From: Sandarakinorhabdus sp. AAP62
Lineage (GTDB): Bacteria > Pseudomonadota > Alphaproteobacteria > Sphingomonadales > Sphingomonadaceae
Direction of reading: 5' to 3'
NCBI RefSeq assembly: GCF_000331225.1
Contig: NZ_ANFY01000018.1
Span: 1-54,485, forward strand
Length of the DNA stretch: 54,485 nt
Numbering within the stretch: position 1 is the first letter of the stretch; every line of letters starts with the position of its first letter. A model generated the notes under the pieces. It saw only the letters and a list, made by a program, of their open reading frames with translations, had not been told where the DNA came from and did no database searches. The translations under genes and the position numbers were made by a program. Below, one piece after another: positions 1 to 9,884 of this stretch.

Positions 1-2223
1 GGGCGGCGCGGCGCCGGCTGCGGGCGGCGCCGCTGGCGCTGCCGTACCGGGCGGGCCAGCAGCGCCGGGTGGGCGCTGGCCGGGCGTGAAGCCAAAGGGA
101 TTGCGTGTCAGGGTGCGCAGTTCGGGGGGCAGGCCATTGCCGGCGCGGAAGCTTTCCGCGGCCTTGGCGCGCAGTTCGGCAAAGCGCTTTTCCGCCGCCG
201 CGCGCTCGGCCTTGCCGGGCTTGAGCTGCTGCGTGAAGGTGAAGCCCCAGCGCAGTTCCTGCCGCTGCGAATAGTCGAAATTCACCGGGCGATTGTCGAT
301 CTGCAGCAGGCGGCCGCTGCCATCACGGGTGAAGCGATCCGGGAAAGCGGCTTCCAGTTCGGCCGTCGCCGTGGGGAAGGACGCGATCGGATCATCGATG
401 CGCGAACTGATGTAATTGGCGTTGAAGACGATATCGGTCTTTTCAAACGGCTTCAGGTTGAAACCCAGTTTCCACACCTGCCGCGTGTCGTTGAGCAGGG
501 CGCGGTTGCCGCCATCCAATCGGCTGATGTCCACGGTTTCGCCGCGGATGAAGTCGAACACGCGCACATTGGGCGTGATGATGGTGGGATCACCCAACTG
601 GCCAACGCTGGGCGCGCCCTGTTCGCGGGTGAAGCTGGCGATGAAGCTCCAGCCCGGCGACGGCTCCCAATTGGCGCCGGCGCCCCAGGTGATCAGCGTG
701 CCGAAATCCGACAGCGTATCGGCGGCGATATTGCCGTTCAGCGTGAACTTGCCGAGAAATGGCAACACATTGTCGCGTGACGAGGCAATCGGCAGATCGA
801 TATTGGCCTGGAAATTGCCCTGCGTGCGCGACAGCTGCGCGGCGCTGACGATGCCGGCGCGGGTGGCGGACGCATCCAATGCCAGATGCTGCACCTGCGC
901 CTTCAGCGCCACACCGACAGCGCCCGCCGGCAAGGAAAGCGGGCTGCCGTTCAGCAGCAGATCTGCGCTGAGATTGTCGGAGATGCTGCGGGCGGTATCG
1001 GTGAGCGTCGGCCCGCTGATCGCGCCATAGGGCGAAAGCGTGCCGGCCGTGATCTGGCTCTGCAGCGCGCTCACATCGATGCCACGTTCGATGCGGCTGC
1101 GGTTTTCGGCGTGGTTCCAGGTGCTGGTGAGATTCCAGCGCCAATTGCCGATATTGCCATCCAGCACGGTGCCGAGCCGGCTGTTCCAGTTGTCGCCAAA
1201 GCGGCCCAGCGGATCGGGGGCATAGCGGTTGACCAGCACCGGGCTGCTGAACGGCGAGAACGCACCGCCGGCAGGCAGATTGAAGCTGGCGGCGGGCAGG
1301 CCCTGCATGGCTTCCGTCAGCGTCCGCTCGATGCCGCCGGTCAGCGTCGCGCCCACGGTGGGCGACAGATTGCCGGCGATGGTGCCATTCAGGCTGGCGG
1401 TGCGGCTGTCGGGCAACAGGCTGCGGAACGGGCGGATATCGGTGCTGTTGAGGGGTGCGGCGGCAAACTGGCCCAGCGTAGGGCTGGCAACGCCGATCGG
1501 TACGCCGAGCACAGTGCGACCGGGAATGACCTCCGCGCCTGGCTGCAGCGCCGAAACATTGCCCTCCAGCGCGAAAGGGCGGCTCTGCGGCGGGGTGGTG
1601 ATGCGGCGCTCGGCTTCCGTCACCATCGTGTTGATTTCATATTCGGCTTCGATGCTGGTGCGGGTGCCGTTGCGCAGGCGCAGCAGATTGACCTCAAGTT
1701 CAGAGGAAAAACGCCCGCCATCCGTGGGCCCGCCGATGTCGAACTCGCCGGTCCACGCCTGGAAGCGCGGGCGCAGCACGAAGTTGATCACCCGCTGATC
1801 GGCGCGGAAGCCATATTTCAGGCTGACTTCCTCGGGCAGCACTTCCACCCGGGCGATGGCTTCGGGCGGGATGTTGCGGATTTCCTGAAAGCCCGACGTG
1901 CGCTTGCCATTGAGCAGCACCGCCGGCGGGCCGCCGCCACGACCGCGGCCGCTCTGGGTTTGCGGCGCGATCTGGGCGAGGATCTCCGTGATCGAGCCGG
2001 CACCGAGCGCGCGCAGTTCCTGCGTGCCGAGAGTCAATTCCGGCTTGATATCGCCCACCACCTGGCCAGGCAGGCGCTGGGTGGAAACGGTGATCACCTC
2101 TTCGTCTTCCGGCATGGCTTGCGCGGTTTGGGCAGGCGCCGGCGCGGCAGGCACAGGCGCTTCCTGGGCAGAGGCGAGCGCAGCCGGAGCAGCCGCCAGC
2201 AACAGGGCAAATCGAAGGATCAA
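1..2223 (-). CDS. TonB-dependent outer-membrane receptor, C-terminus beyond window
   Basis: The minus strand is open from a TTG codon at 2223 to the left edge, giving 741 residues without a stop. The start is a TTG with AGGA about 8 bases upstream; no in-frame ATG was found nearby. Residues 1-19 look like a signal peptide (hydrophobic run ending ALASA), followed by a Pro/Ala-rich linker and an EEVITV stretch near residue 41 that resembles a TonB box. The plug domain follows, with SGRGRGGGPPAVLLNGKR and a PPEAIARVEVLPEEVSLKYG segment typical of a sphingomonad TonB receptor subfamily. The rest is aromatic-rich barrel-like sequence with a Pro/Ala/Gly-rich insertion near the left edge. By family it would import a substrate across the outer membrane using TonB energy; the substrate is unknown. 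It is divergent from the Vgb-like gene. Confidence 0.85.
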   Translation of the reverse strand, partial: MILRFALLLAAAPAALASAQEAPVPAAPAPAQTAQAMPEDEEVITVSTQRLPGQVVGDIKPELTLGTQELRALGAGSITEILAQIAPQTQSGRGRGGGPPAVLLNGKRTSGFQEIRNIPPEAIARVEVLPEEVSLKYGFRADQRVINFVLRPRFQAWTGEFDIGGPTDGGRFSSELEVNLLRLRNGTRTSIEAEYEINTMVTEAERRITTPPQSRPFALEGNVSALQPGAEVIPGRTVLGVPIGVASPTLGQFAAAPLNSTDIRPFRSLLPDSRTASLNGTIAGNLSPTVGATLTGGIERTLTEAMQGLPAASFNLPAGGAFSPFSSPVLVNRYAPDPLGRFGDNWNSRLGTVLDGNIGNWRWNLTSTWNHAENRSRIERGIDVSALQSQITAGTLSPYGAISGPTLTDTARSISDNLSADLLLNGSPLSLPAGAVGVALKAQVQHLALDASATRAGIVSAAQLSRTQGNFQANIDLPIASSRDNVLPFLGKFTLNGNIAADTLSDFGTLITWGAGANWEPSPGWSFIASFTREQGAPSVGQLGDPTIITPNVRVFDFIRGETVDISRLDGGNRALLNDTRQVWKLGFNLKPFEKTDIVFNANYISSRIDDPIASFPTATAELEAAFPDRFTRDGSGRLLQIDNRPVNFDYSQRQELRWGFTFTQQLKPGKAERAAAEKRFAELRAKAAESFRAGNGLPPELRTLTRNPFGFTPGQRPPGAAGPPGTAAPAAPPAAGAAPP

Positions 2224-2329
2224 GGGGGCATTCCTGAATTCGGGGGGCAGATTGATTGGGCTGCCCCTAACCGCATAAGCAGCCAAGGGAAATCCCGTGC
2301 GGCAATGTCTACGGCTGGGCGCCGGCTTT

Positions 2330-2350
2330 CCCCCGCCCCTTGCGCGGGGG
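2330..2350 (+). promoter_or_regulatory. GC-rich hairpin in the leader of the Vgb-like gene
   Basis: CCCCCGC at 2330-2336 and GCGGGGG at 2344-2350 form a perfect 7-bp stem with a 7-base loop. It lies about 45 bases before the ATG at 2395 in the 171-base divergent intergenic region. No T-run follows, so it is not a typical terminator. It could be a leader structure or the remnant of a palindromic repeat. No promoter could be assigned with confidence. Confidence 0.3.
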
Positions 2351-2394
2351 ATGCGATCAAGGGCATCGTATCAGTGGCAAGGGGAGGACAGACG

Positions 2395-3363
2395 ATGCGG
2401 GCACTCTGGATGGCGGCGGTGGCCGCTCTGGCGCTGGCCGGCGCGGCGCGCGCCGAACATCCGGTGCGGGTATATGATGTGCCCAAGGGCGCCCACCCGC
2501 ATGATGTGGCGCCGGGCCCGCCCGGCACCATCTGGTACACCGCGCAATGGCAGGGCGCGCTGGGCATCATCGATATCAAGACCGGCAGCGTCGAGCAGGT
2601 AAGACTGGGCGAGAAATCCTCCCCCCACGGCGTCATCATGGGGCCGGACGGCGCGGCGTGGATCACCGATGGCGGGCTGAACGCCATCGTGCGGGTTGAT
2701 CCGAAGACGAAGGCGGTAAGAAGCTGGCCGCTGCCCGCCGACAGCGGCTACACCAATCTCAACACGCCGGCCTTTGATGGCAAGGGCCGGGTGTGGTTCA
2801 CCGGGCAGACCGGCATCTATGGCCGGCTCGATCCCAAGACCGGCAAGGTTGATGTGTGGCCGGCGCCGAAAGGCCGCGGGCCCTATGGCATCGCCGCGAC
2901 GCCGGATGGCCAGATCTGGTATGTGTCACTGGCCGGCAGTTTCCTCGCCAAGGTGAACATGGAAACGGGCGCAACCACGGTGGTGGAACCGGTCGAACCG
3001 GGTGTCGGCAGCCGGCGCGTCTGGTCGGACAGCAAGGGACAGCTTTGGGTATCGGAATGGAACAGCGGGCATCTGGCGCGCTACACGCCCAAGGATGGCC
3101 AGTGGAAGCGCTGGAAGATGCCGGGGGACAAGCCGCGGGCCTATGCCGTCTATGTGGACGAGAAGGACGTGGCCTGGGTGACCGAATGGGCCGGCAATGT
3201 CACCATCGCCTTTGATACAAAGGCCGAAAAGATCATCGGCACCTATCCCGGCTCTGGCCCCAAGGCCGAAGTGCGGCAGATATTGGGCCGCAAGGGCGAA
3301 ATCTATCTGCCGGAAAGCGGGCTTGATCGGGTGATGCTGGTGGAGACGGGCAAGAAGGGATGA
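2395..3363 (+). CDS. Secreted Vgb/streptogramin-lyase-like beta-propeller protein
   Basis: This 322-residue protein starts at ATG 2395, shortly after a GGGGAGGA ribosome site. The reading frame is open further upstream, but the signal peptide (about residues 1-20, ending AGAARA) fixes this start. The mature part repeats blades of the pattern GxIWYT...G.I..id.kTG, as in six-bladed propellers of the virginiamycin B lyase and SMP-30 families. Those families include C-O lyases and lactonases, but I could not confirm the Vgb catalytic His/Glu set, so the activity is open. Its stop overlaps the start of the following cytochrome c gene by four bases (ATGA), so the two are probably translated together and act in the periplasm. 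Confidence 0.75.
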   Translation: MRALWMAAVAALALAGAARAEHPVRVYDVPKGAHPHDVAPGPPGTIWYTAQWQGALGIIDIKTGSVEQVRLGEKSSPHGVIMGPDGAAWITDGGLNAIVRVDPKTKAVRSWPLPADSGYTNLNTPAFDGKGRVWFTGQTGIYGRLDPKTGKVDVWPAPKGRGPYGIAATPDGQIWYVSLAGSFLAKVNMETGATTVVEPVEPGVGSRRVWSDSKGQLWVSEWNSGHLARYTPKDGQWKRWKMPGDKPRAYAVYVDEKDVAWVTEWAGNVTIAFDTKAEKIIGTYPGSGPKAEVRQILGRKGEIYLPESGLDRVMLVETGKKG

Positions 3364-3704
3364 TGTTTGCCGCGCTGCTGCTGGCGGCGGCCCAGGCGCC
3401 GCAGGCCAACCAAACGCCGCCGGCGTTTCAATATTGCATCTCGTGCCACAGCGTTGATCCGGCCGAAACCGGCCTGCCGGCGCCCAATCTGGATGGCTTG
3501 GTGGGCAGGCGCGCGGGCAGCCGGGCCGATTTCGTCTATTCCCCTGCCCTGCGCGCGGCTGGTGACAAGGGGCTGGTGTGGACGCGCGAGACGCTGACGA
3601 TGTTCCTGGCCAATCCGGACGCGCTGGTGCCCGGCACCGCCATGCAGCGGCTACCGCCCGGTGCGCCGGTGGACGCGGTGGTGGCGTGGCTGGCCCGGCG
3701 CTGA
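3360..3704 (+). CDS. Small periplasmic class I cytochrome c
   Basis: The 114-residue product has a short N-terminal hydrophobic signal (about residues 1-16), a heme motif CISCH with Cys26, Cys29 and His30, and a C-terminal PGTAM segment whose Met95 is the likely sixth heme ligand. This is the layout of small mono-heme c-type cytochromes that carry one electron in the periplasm. The start overlaps the stop of the Vgb-like gene (ATGA), pointing to a joint function, perhaps as electron acceptor for an oxidation linked to the propeller protein (inference). The 57 bases to the convergent kinase gene show no strong terminator. Confidence 0.85.
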   Translation: MMFAALLLAAAQAPQANQTPPAFQYCISCHSVDPAETGLPAPNLDGLVGRRAGSRADFVYSPALRAAGDKGLVWTRETLTMFLANPDALVPGTAMQRLPPGAPVDAVVAWLARR

Positions 3705-3761
3705 TCGCTCCTGACCGCAATCACAAATCGCTCATGCCGAGCCTGGTCATGACCCGACGGA

Positions 3762-4457
3762 TCATGTCGCAAGGCTGTGATCGAGCGCTTTGACCACCAC
3801 GATATCCGCCACGTCCCTGGCCCGCGCGATATGCTCCAGCCAATTGGGGCGGTTGATGCCATTCCAGACGGACAGCGCGAACTGGCGGGCTTCAGCTTCG
3901 TTCAGGTGGCGGAAGCGGGCGTAGAAGCTGTTGGGGTCGTTCGCCGCCGCTGCCCACAGGCCCATGAAGCGGGCAAGGAACCAGGCGATGATGTCGTCTT
4001 CTGCCGCATCGATGTAGATCAGCAGGTCGAGCGGCGGGCGCTGGCCGGCGGCATCGGGGGCAAGGCCGAGGCCTTCCACCAGCACGATATCGGCGCCTGA
4101 AATGGTGCGGGCCGCTGCCGGATCGACGTCGTAGCTTGTGTGGCTGTAGGACGGAACCGTGACCGCGCCGTGCTTCAATCCGGCCAGCGCGGCCGCCATG
4201 GCCGGTGCGTCATAGCTTTCGGGAAAGCCCTTGCGCATGGACAGGCCTTCAGCCTCCAGCACCGCGTTGGGCTTCAGGAAGCCATCGGTGGAAACGATCT
4301 CCACCTTCACATTGGCTGGCAGCGCCTCGGCAATCTGGCGGGCCAGGGTGGTCTTGCCCACCGCCACCGATCCGGTGATGCCGACGATCAGCGTTTCGCC
4401 GGGGCGGTGCCGGGCGGCGATGCGGGCGGCGAGAGCGGCGGGGGTGGTGGGCGTCAT
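3762..4457 (-). CDS. Short type I pantothenate kinase-like P-loop kinase
   Basis: The 231-residue product carries a P-loop (GSVAVGKT, residues 29-36), STDGFLKPN, RKGFPESYD and PSYSHTSYD. All have close counterparts in E. coli CoaA, and the C-terminal part also matches CoaA in spacing (DPNSF, EAR...A..W..IN, ADI). CoaA phosphorylates pantothenate, the first step of coenzyme A synthesis. The protein lacks roughly the first 70 residues of the E. coli enzyme (316 residues). The frame extends upstream, but that extension reads through a palindromic repeat, so ATG 4457 is the likely start. A type III enzyme (coaX) is also present at 31467-32255, so this kinase may be redundant or use another substrate. 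It lies downstream of pyrG on the same strand. Confidence 0.75.
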   Translation of the reverse strand: MTPTTPAALAARIAARHRPGETLIVGITGSVAVGKTTLARQIAEALPANVKVEIVSTDGFLKPNAVLEAEGLSMRKGFPESYDAPAMAAALAGLKHGAVTVPSYSHTSYDVDPAAARTISGADIVLVEGLGLAPDAAGQRPPLDLLIYIDAAEDDIIAWFLARFMGLWAAAANDPNSFYARFRHLNEAEARQFALSVWNGINRPNWLEHIARARDVADIVVVKALDHSLAT

Positions 4458-4499
4458 GGCGCAAGTGTGGCTGGGGTTTGGAAGCGGCGCAACCGGCTC

Positions 4500-4607
4500 C
4501 CTTCCCTTGCCAAAGGGCGGGGCTGGGGGAGGGTCATTGGAGACAAGAACCTGCGCTGGCGGTGCGCACCCTCCCCCGGCCCCTCCCTGCAAACAGGGAG
4601 GGGAGAA
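4500..4607. repeat. Paired palindromic (REP-like) element between pyrG and the CoaA-like gene
   Basis: Two GC-rich palindromes lie in inverted orientation. GGCTGGGGGAGGGT at 4521-4534 pairs with ACCCTCCCCCGGCC at 4568-4581 with one mismatch. Flanking sub-palindromes are CCCTTGCCAAAGGG (from 4504) and CCCTCCCTG...CAGGGAGGG (to about 4602). The arrangement resembles alphaproteobacterial intergenic palindromic elements. It could end or stabilise the pyrG transcript. Confidence 0.7.
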
Positions 4608-4610
4608 GAA

Positions 4611-6239
<1,629 letters not shown>

Positions 6240-6320
6240 GGGAGAAAAGCCTTAAGCCCATATCGCCGGCCAGCGCCAGCCCCTGCGTTCGCCTGACGCC
6301 AATTTCACTGTGGACGAAAC

Positions 6321-8534
6321 TTACCAGCGCAGGAAGAAACGCACCGCCGCGCCATCGTCATCGGGGCTGGCCGCGATATGGCCGGGGTGTTCGCGGTGGA
6401 ACAGGCTGAACTGCAACTGCCCGGCGGCAAGCGGCACGGCATAGAGCGCCTCGGCGGCGGTTTCGCGCACGCTGGGGCCTGCCCGCACGGGATCGGCAAG
6501 GCCAAGCAGCCACAATGCGCCCGACAGGGCGAGCGGGCGCGTGACGGCGAGCGTGAGCGAATCACCCGGCAAACCTGCGCCATCCAGCGTCAGCGCCAGG
6601 CTGGCGGCATCGCCGGTCAAGGCGCCGGCGCCGGCAATCAGGCCGCCTGACAGAGCGAGCCGGCTGCTGGCCCGGCGCCATTCGCCCGCCAACCGCGCCC
6701 GCGGGCCCAGCGCCAGCCGGCCTGCGAGGCCAAGGCTGGTGGTGGTGCCGCCCGCCAGGCCGAAGCCGGTAGAAAGCCGCGTGCCCATCAGGCTGCCGCG
6801 TTCTGCGTCCAGCCGCAGCAGCGCCGCCAGTTCAAGGCCCGGTGTGAGAGTGCGCGACAGACGGACAATCGCCGTGGATTGCAGTGCGGCGGCCTGCCGG
6901 TCCTGCGCCGGCAGTACCGATTGGCCAAAGCCGGCGGCCAGGGTGAAGCCGCCCAGCGGCTGGGCGAAAGCGGCCGCACCCAGGGGTCGGCTGCCCAGCG
7001 GCAGCGCCGGATCGGCCGTGACCAGATCGGGGCCGCGGCCGTTTGGTTCGGCCCCAGAGTCTGCCAATGCAACCAGCCCGGCCACTGCCTCGCCATGCCC
7101 GGCGACCAGCACGGAACCGCCCGAAAGCGCGAGGCGGACATGGCCAACGGGACTCGCCTGCGGCCGCTGGCCGGGGCCGAGCGCCGCCATGGTAGCGCGG
7201 TCGCCTGCCCATTGATTGCGCTGTTCGCCGAGCAGCGAGAAGGCGGTGCTGGTGCCATCGCTGCTGGTGAGGGCGCTTTCCGTCGGCGTGGCGAGCAGGC
7301 GGCCGGCCAGACGGCCCGGCGGAGCCGTGACCAGGCCCTGGGCCAGATCGACCGTGAAGGCGCGGCCATAGATATCCGTGATGGCGACGCCGGCCAGTGC
7401 ATTGGTCAGCCGCCCGCCATCGCCCAGCGCTGCCCCCAGCGTACCGCCGGCGGTGATTGCCACGGTCTGGCCGCCGATGCTGCTGGTGCCCAGCGGCTGG
7501 AAGGCGCGGGCGATATTGAGCAGGCCGCGGCCATAAATCTCGTCGGTGCCGGCAGCGCCCAGATCATCGGCGGAGCGCAGCAGGATATCGACAATCTGCG
7601 CGCCCGAAAGCGCCGGAAAGGCCTGGGCCAGCAACGCCGCCGCGCCGGAAACCACGGGCGCCGCCACCGACGTGCCGCTGTAGAGAAAGGCGGTGCCATC
7701 CTGGTTGAAGCTGCGCAGCTCCACGCCCGGCGCCACCAGGAAGTTCGGTGCCAGCACGCCGGCGCGGTTGGAGAAACTGGCAATCTCGTTGCTGGCGTTG
7801 ACCGCGCCCACCACGATGGTGGTGGCCTGGGACACGGCGACGAGCTGGTTGGCGAAACTTTGTGGGGTGGACAGGGCTTCATTGCCGGCGGACAGCACCA
7901 ATATGCCGCCGGCTGCAGCCAATCGCGCGGCCGCCGCGCGCTCCGCCGTTGCGGTGCCCGTGCCGCCCAGCGAGACGTTGACAACCCGGGCGCGGGCGTC
8001 GGCTGCTGCCGCAAGGCCAGCGGCGATGGCCGTGCCGGAATAGGAACAGCCCTGATCATCACAACTGCCCGGCGTGTCCGCACGCAGGGCCAGCAATGTC
8101 GCCTGCGGGGCGACGCCGTGGATGCCGCTGCCATTGCGCGCCGCCAGCAGGATACCGGTGACCGACGTGCCATGGCCGCGTTCATCGGCCAGCGCCCGGT
8201 TGGACGCCACGTCGCGGCTGGCCGGCGAGATGCGACCAGCGAATTCGGCCAGCGCCGGGTTCACGCCGGAATCGAGCACGGCGACGGTGATGCCGCTGCC
8301 ACTGAAGCCGCGATCATAGGCCGCCAGCGCCTGTACCTGCACCGCGCCGTTGGAGCGGCGATATTCCACCGTGTCAAACGCGCTGGGCGTGGGCGTTGGC
8401 GTGGGCGTGGGCGTGGGTGTGGGGGTTGGTGCCGGCGGCGGCGCGGGCACTGTTCCTACCCCGCCACCACTGCCGCCGCAGCCGGCAAGCAGCAGCACCA
8501 GCGCAAGTGAAGGCAGGACAAGTGAACGCGACAT
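6321..8534 (-). CDS. Subtilisin-like (S8) lipoprotein protease with C-terminal barrel-like region
   Basis: The start is ATG 8534 because it opens a lipoprotein signal peptide with lipobox LLAGC (Cys19); the frame continues upstream only as antisense of the transporter gene. The 737-residue product then has a Gly/Pro linker with (PT)7P at residues 36-50. The subtilase domain has the triad Asp88 (VAVLDSG), His121 (RGHGTSVTG) and Ser289 (SGTSVAAP), with Asn218 (SAGNE) as oxyanion residue. From about residue 340 the sequence becomes Gly/Ala/Leu-rich with alternating patterns and ends FFLRW, as expected for an outer-membrane beta-barrel. The architecture resembles surface subtilase autotransporters such as Bordetella SphB1, which is also a lipoprotein. 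Substrate unknown. Confidence 0.85.
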   Translation of the reverse strand: MSRSLVLPSLALVLLLAGCGGSGGGVGTVPAPPPAPTPTPTPTPTPTPTPSAFDTVEYRRSNGAVQVQALAAYDRGFSGSGITVAVLDSGVNPALAEFAGRISPASRDVASNRALADERGHGTSVTGILLAARNGSGIHGVAPQATLLALRADTPGSCDDQGCSYSGTAIAAGLAAAADARARVVNVSLGGTGTATAERAAAARLAAAGGILVLSAGNEALSTPQSFANQLVAVSQATTIVVGAVNASNEIASFSNRAGVLAPNFLVAPGVELRSFNQDGTAFLYSGTSVAAPVVSGAAALLAQAFPALSGAQIVDILLRSADDLGAAGTDEIYGRGLLNIARAFQPLGTSSIGGQTVAITAGGTLGAALGDGGRLTNALAGVAITDIYGRAFTVDLAQGLVTAPPGRLAGRLLATPTESALTSSDGTSTAFSLLGEQRNQWAGDRATMAALGPGQRPQASPVGHVRLALSGGSVLVAGHGEAVAGLVALADSGAEPNGRGPDLVTADPALPLGSRPLGAAAFAQPLGGFTLAAGFGQSVLPAQDRQAAALQSTAIVRLSRTLTPGLELAALLRLDAERGSLMGTRLSTGFGLAGGTTTSLGLAGRLALGPRARLAGEWRRASSRLALSGGLIAGAGALTGDAASLALTLDGAGLPGDSLTLAVTRPLALSGALWLLGLADPVRAGPSVRETAAEALYAVPLAAGQLQFSLFHREHPGHIAASPDDDGAAVRFFLRW
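8383..8431. repeat. Imperfect GGCGTG hexanucleotide repeat encoding a Pro-Thr linker
   Basis: About seven imperfect 6-base units (GGCGTG on the plus strand) encode the (PT)7P linker of the subtilase. The unit is a multiple of three, so copy-number change would lengthen or shorten the linker without breaking the frame. Confidence 0.75.
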
Positions 8535-8599
8535 CGGCCGCAGAATGCGCAGATTCGGACCTGAACACAACTGCAGCCCATTGGCTGAACGCGTTGTTT

Positions 8600-9874
8600 T
8601 CAATCCGTTTCGATGCGGCTGTTGGCCTTGGTATCGGGCAAGGCAAGCGCCGCAGTGAGGGCGATGCCGGACATGCCGGTCACATACCAGAAGAAGCCGG
8701 ATTCGATGCCGGCGCCCTTGAAGGCCAGCGCCACATATTCGGCCGATCCGCCGAAGATGGCGACCCCCAGCGCATAGGGCATGCCGACGCCGAGCGCGCG
8801 GATATGGGCCGGGAACATCTCGGCCTTCACCAGGCCCGAAATGCTGGTGTAGCAGGACAATATGGCGAGGCAGCCGATCATCATGGCGAGGCCTTCGATG
8901 CCCGGTTTCGCCGTCCCGAGCGCGGTGAGTGCCGGCACGGTGGCGAGGGTGGACATGATGCCGAAGCTGACCAGCAGCGTGCGCCGGCCAAGGATATCGG
9001 AAGCAGCGCCAAACAATGGCTGCATGGCGGCATAGGCCAGCAGCGCCATGGCCGAAGCCGACGTGGCCTCCTGCTTGCTCCAGCCGGCCGAGAGCACCAG
9101 ATATTTCTGCATGTAGGTGGTGAAGGTGTAGAACCACAGGCTGCCGCCGGCGGTGAGCGCCAGCACGATCAGCAGTTCGCGCGGATGGGCGAGCAGGCGC
9201 TGCAGCAGCGTGCCGGGCGGGATGACGGCCTTCTGGAACGCCTCGGTTTCATGCAGACCGGTGCGCAGCCAGAACACCAGCACCGCGCAGGCCGCACCGA
9301 CCACGAACGGGATGCGCCAGCCCCACGCCTTCAGGGCGGCATCATCCATCAGGCCCTGCAGCAGCACCAGCAGCGCCAGCGCCAGCAATTGCCCGCCGAC
9401 CAGCGTGACATATTGGAAGCTGGCGAGGAAGCCGCGCCATTTCGCCCGCGCCACCTCGCTCATGAAGGTGGCAGACGCGCCATATTCGCCGCCGACCGAA
9501 AGCCCCTGCACCAGCCGCGCCAGCAGCAATATCGCCGGCGCCAGCAGCCCGACATCATCATAGGTGGGGGCGACCGCGATCATCAGCGATCCGGTGCACA
9601 TCATGGCCACCGAGAGCGTGAGCGCCGACTTGCGCCCACGCTTGTCGGCCCAGGCGCCCAGCATCCAGCTGCCGATCGGCCGCATGAGAAAGCCGACCGC
9701 GAAAATGGCGGCACTGTTCAGCGCAGCGGCCAGATCATCACCCGGCGGGAAGAAGCGCGGCCCGAAATAGAGCGCGAAGGCCGAATAGGCGTACCAATCA
9801 TACCATTCGACCAGATTGCCGGCCGCGCCGCCGAAAATCTGGCGCAACTGGCCGGGTTTAGCGGATCCGGCCAC
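8600..9874 (-). CDS. MFS transporter, metabolite:H+ symporter (MHS/KgtP-like) family
   Basis: Starting at GTG 9874 the product has 424 residues with about 12 hydrophobic segments. Family signatures include GNLVEWYDWYAYSAFALYF at the N-terminus, the loop ADKRGRKSALT after helix 2, and LVQGLSVGGEYG with FMSEVA..KWRGF in helix 4 and the following loop. This is the organisation of the KgtP/ProP/citrate group, inner-membrane proton symporters for organic acids or osmolytes; the substrate cannot be read from sequence. The open frame extends further, but its Arg/Pro-rich translation is antisense to secG, so the GTG just beyond the secG stop is preferred. It has no strong ribosome site, so the start is uncertain. 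Confidence 0.85.
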   Translation of the reverse strand: MAGSAKPGQLRQIFGGAAGNLVEWYDWYAYSAFALYFGPRFFPPGDDLAAALNSAAIFAVGFLMRPIGSWMLGAWADKRGRKSALTLSVAMMCTGSLMIAVAPTYDDVGLLAPAILLLARLVQGLSVGGEYGASATFMSEVARAKWRGFLASFQYVTLVGGQLLALALLVLLQGLMDDAALKAWGWRIPFVVGAACAVLVFWLRTGLHETEAFQKAVIPPGTLLQRLLAHPRELLIVLALTAGGSLWFYTFTTYMQKYLVLSAGWSKQEATSASAMALLAYAAMQPLFGAASDILGRRTLLVSFGIMSTLATVPALTALGTAKPGIEGLAMMIGCLAILSCYTSISGLVKAEMFPAHIRALGVGMPYALGVAIFGGSAEYVALAFKGAGIESGFFWYVTGMSGIALTAALALPDTKANSRIETD

Positions 9875-9884
9875 GCGATGCGGT

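Noticed and set aside
886-2394. Open plus-strand frame running into the Vgb-like gene
   Set aside because: It is antisense to the TonB receptor, has low-complexity Arg/Ala/Gly-rich translation, and the real gene begins with a signal peptide at 2395.
8383-8431. Phase-variable simple repeat
   Set aside because: The unit is six bases, so changes cannot switch the frame on or off; only linker length would vary.
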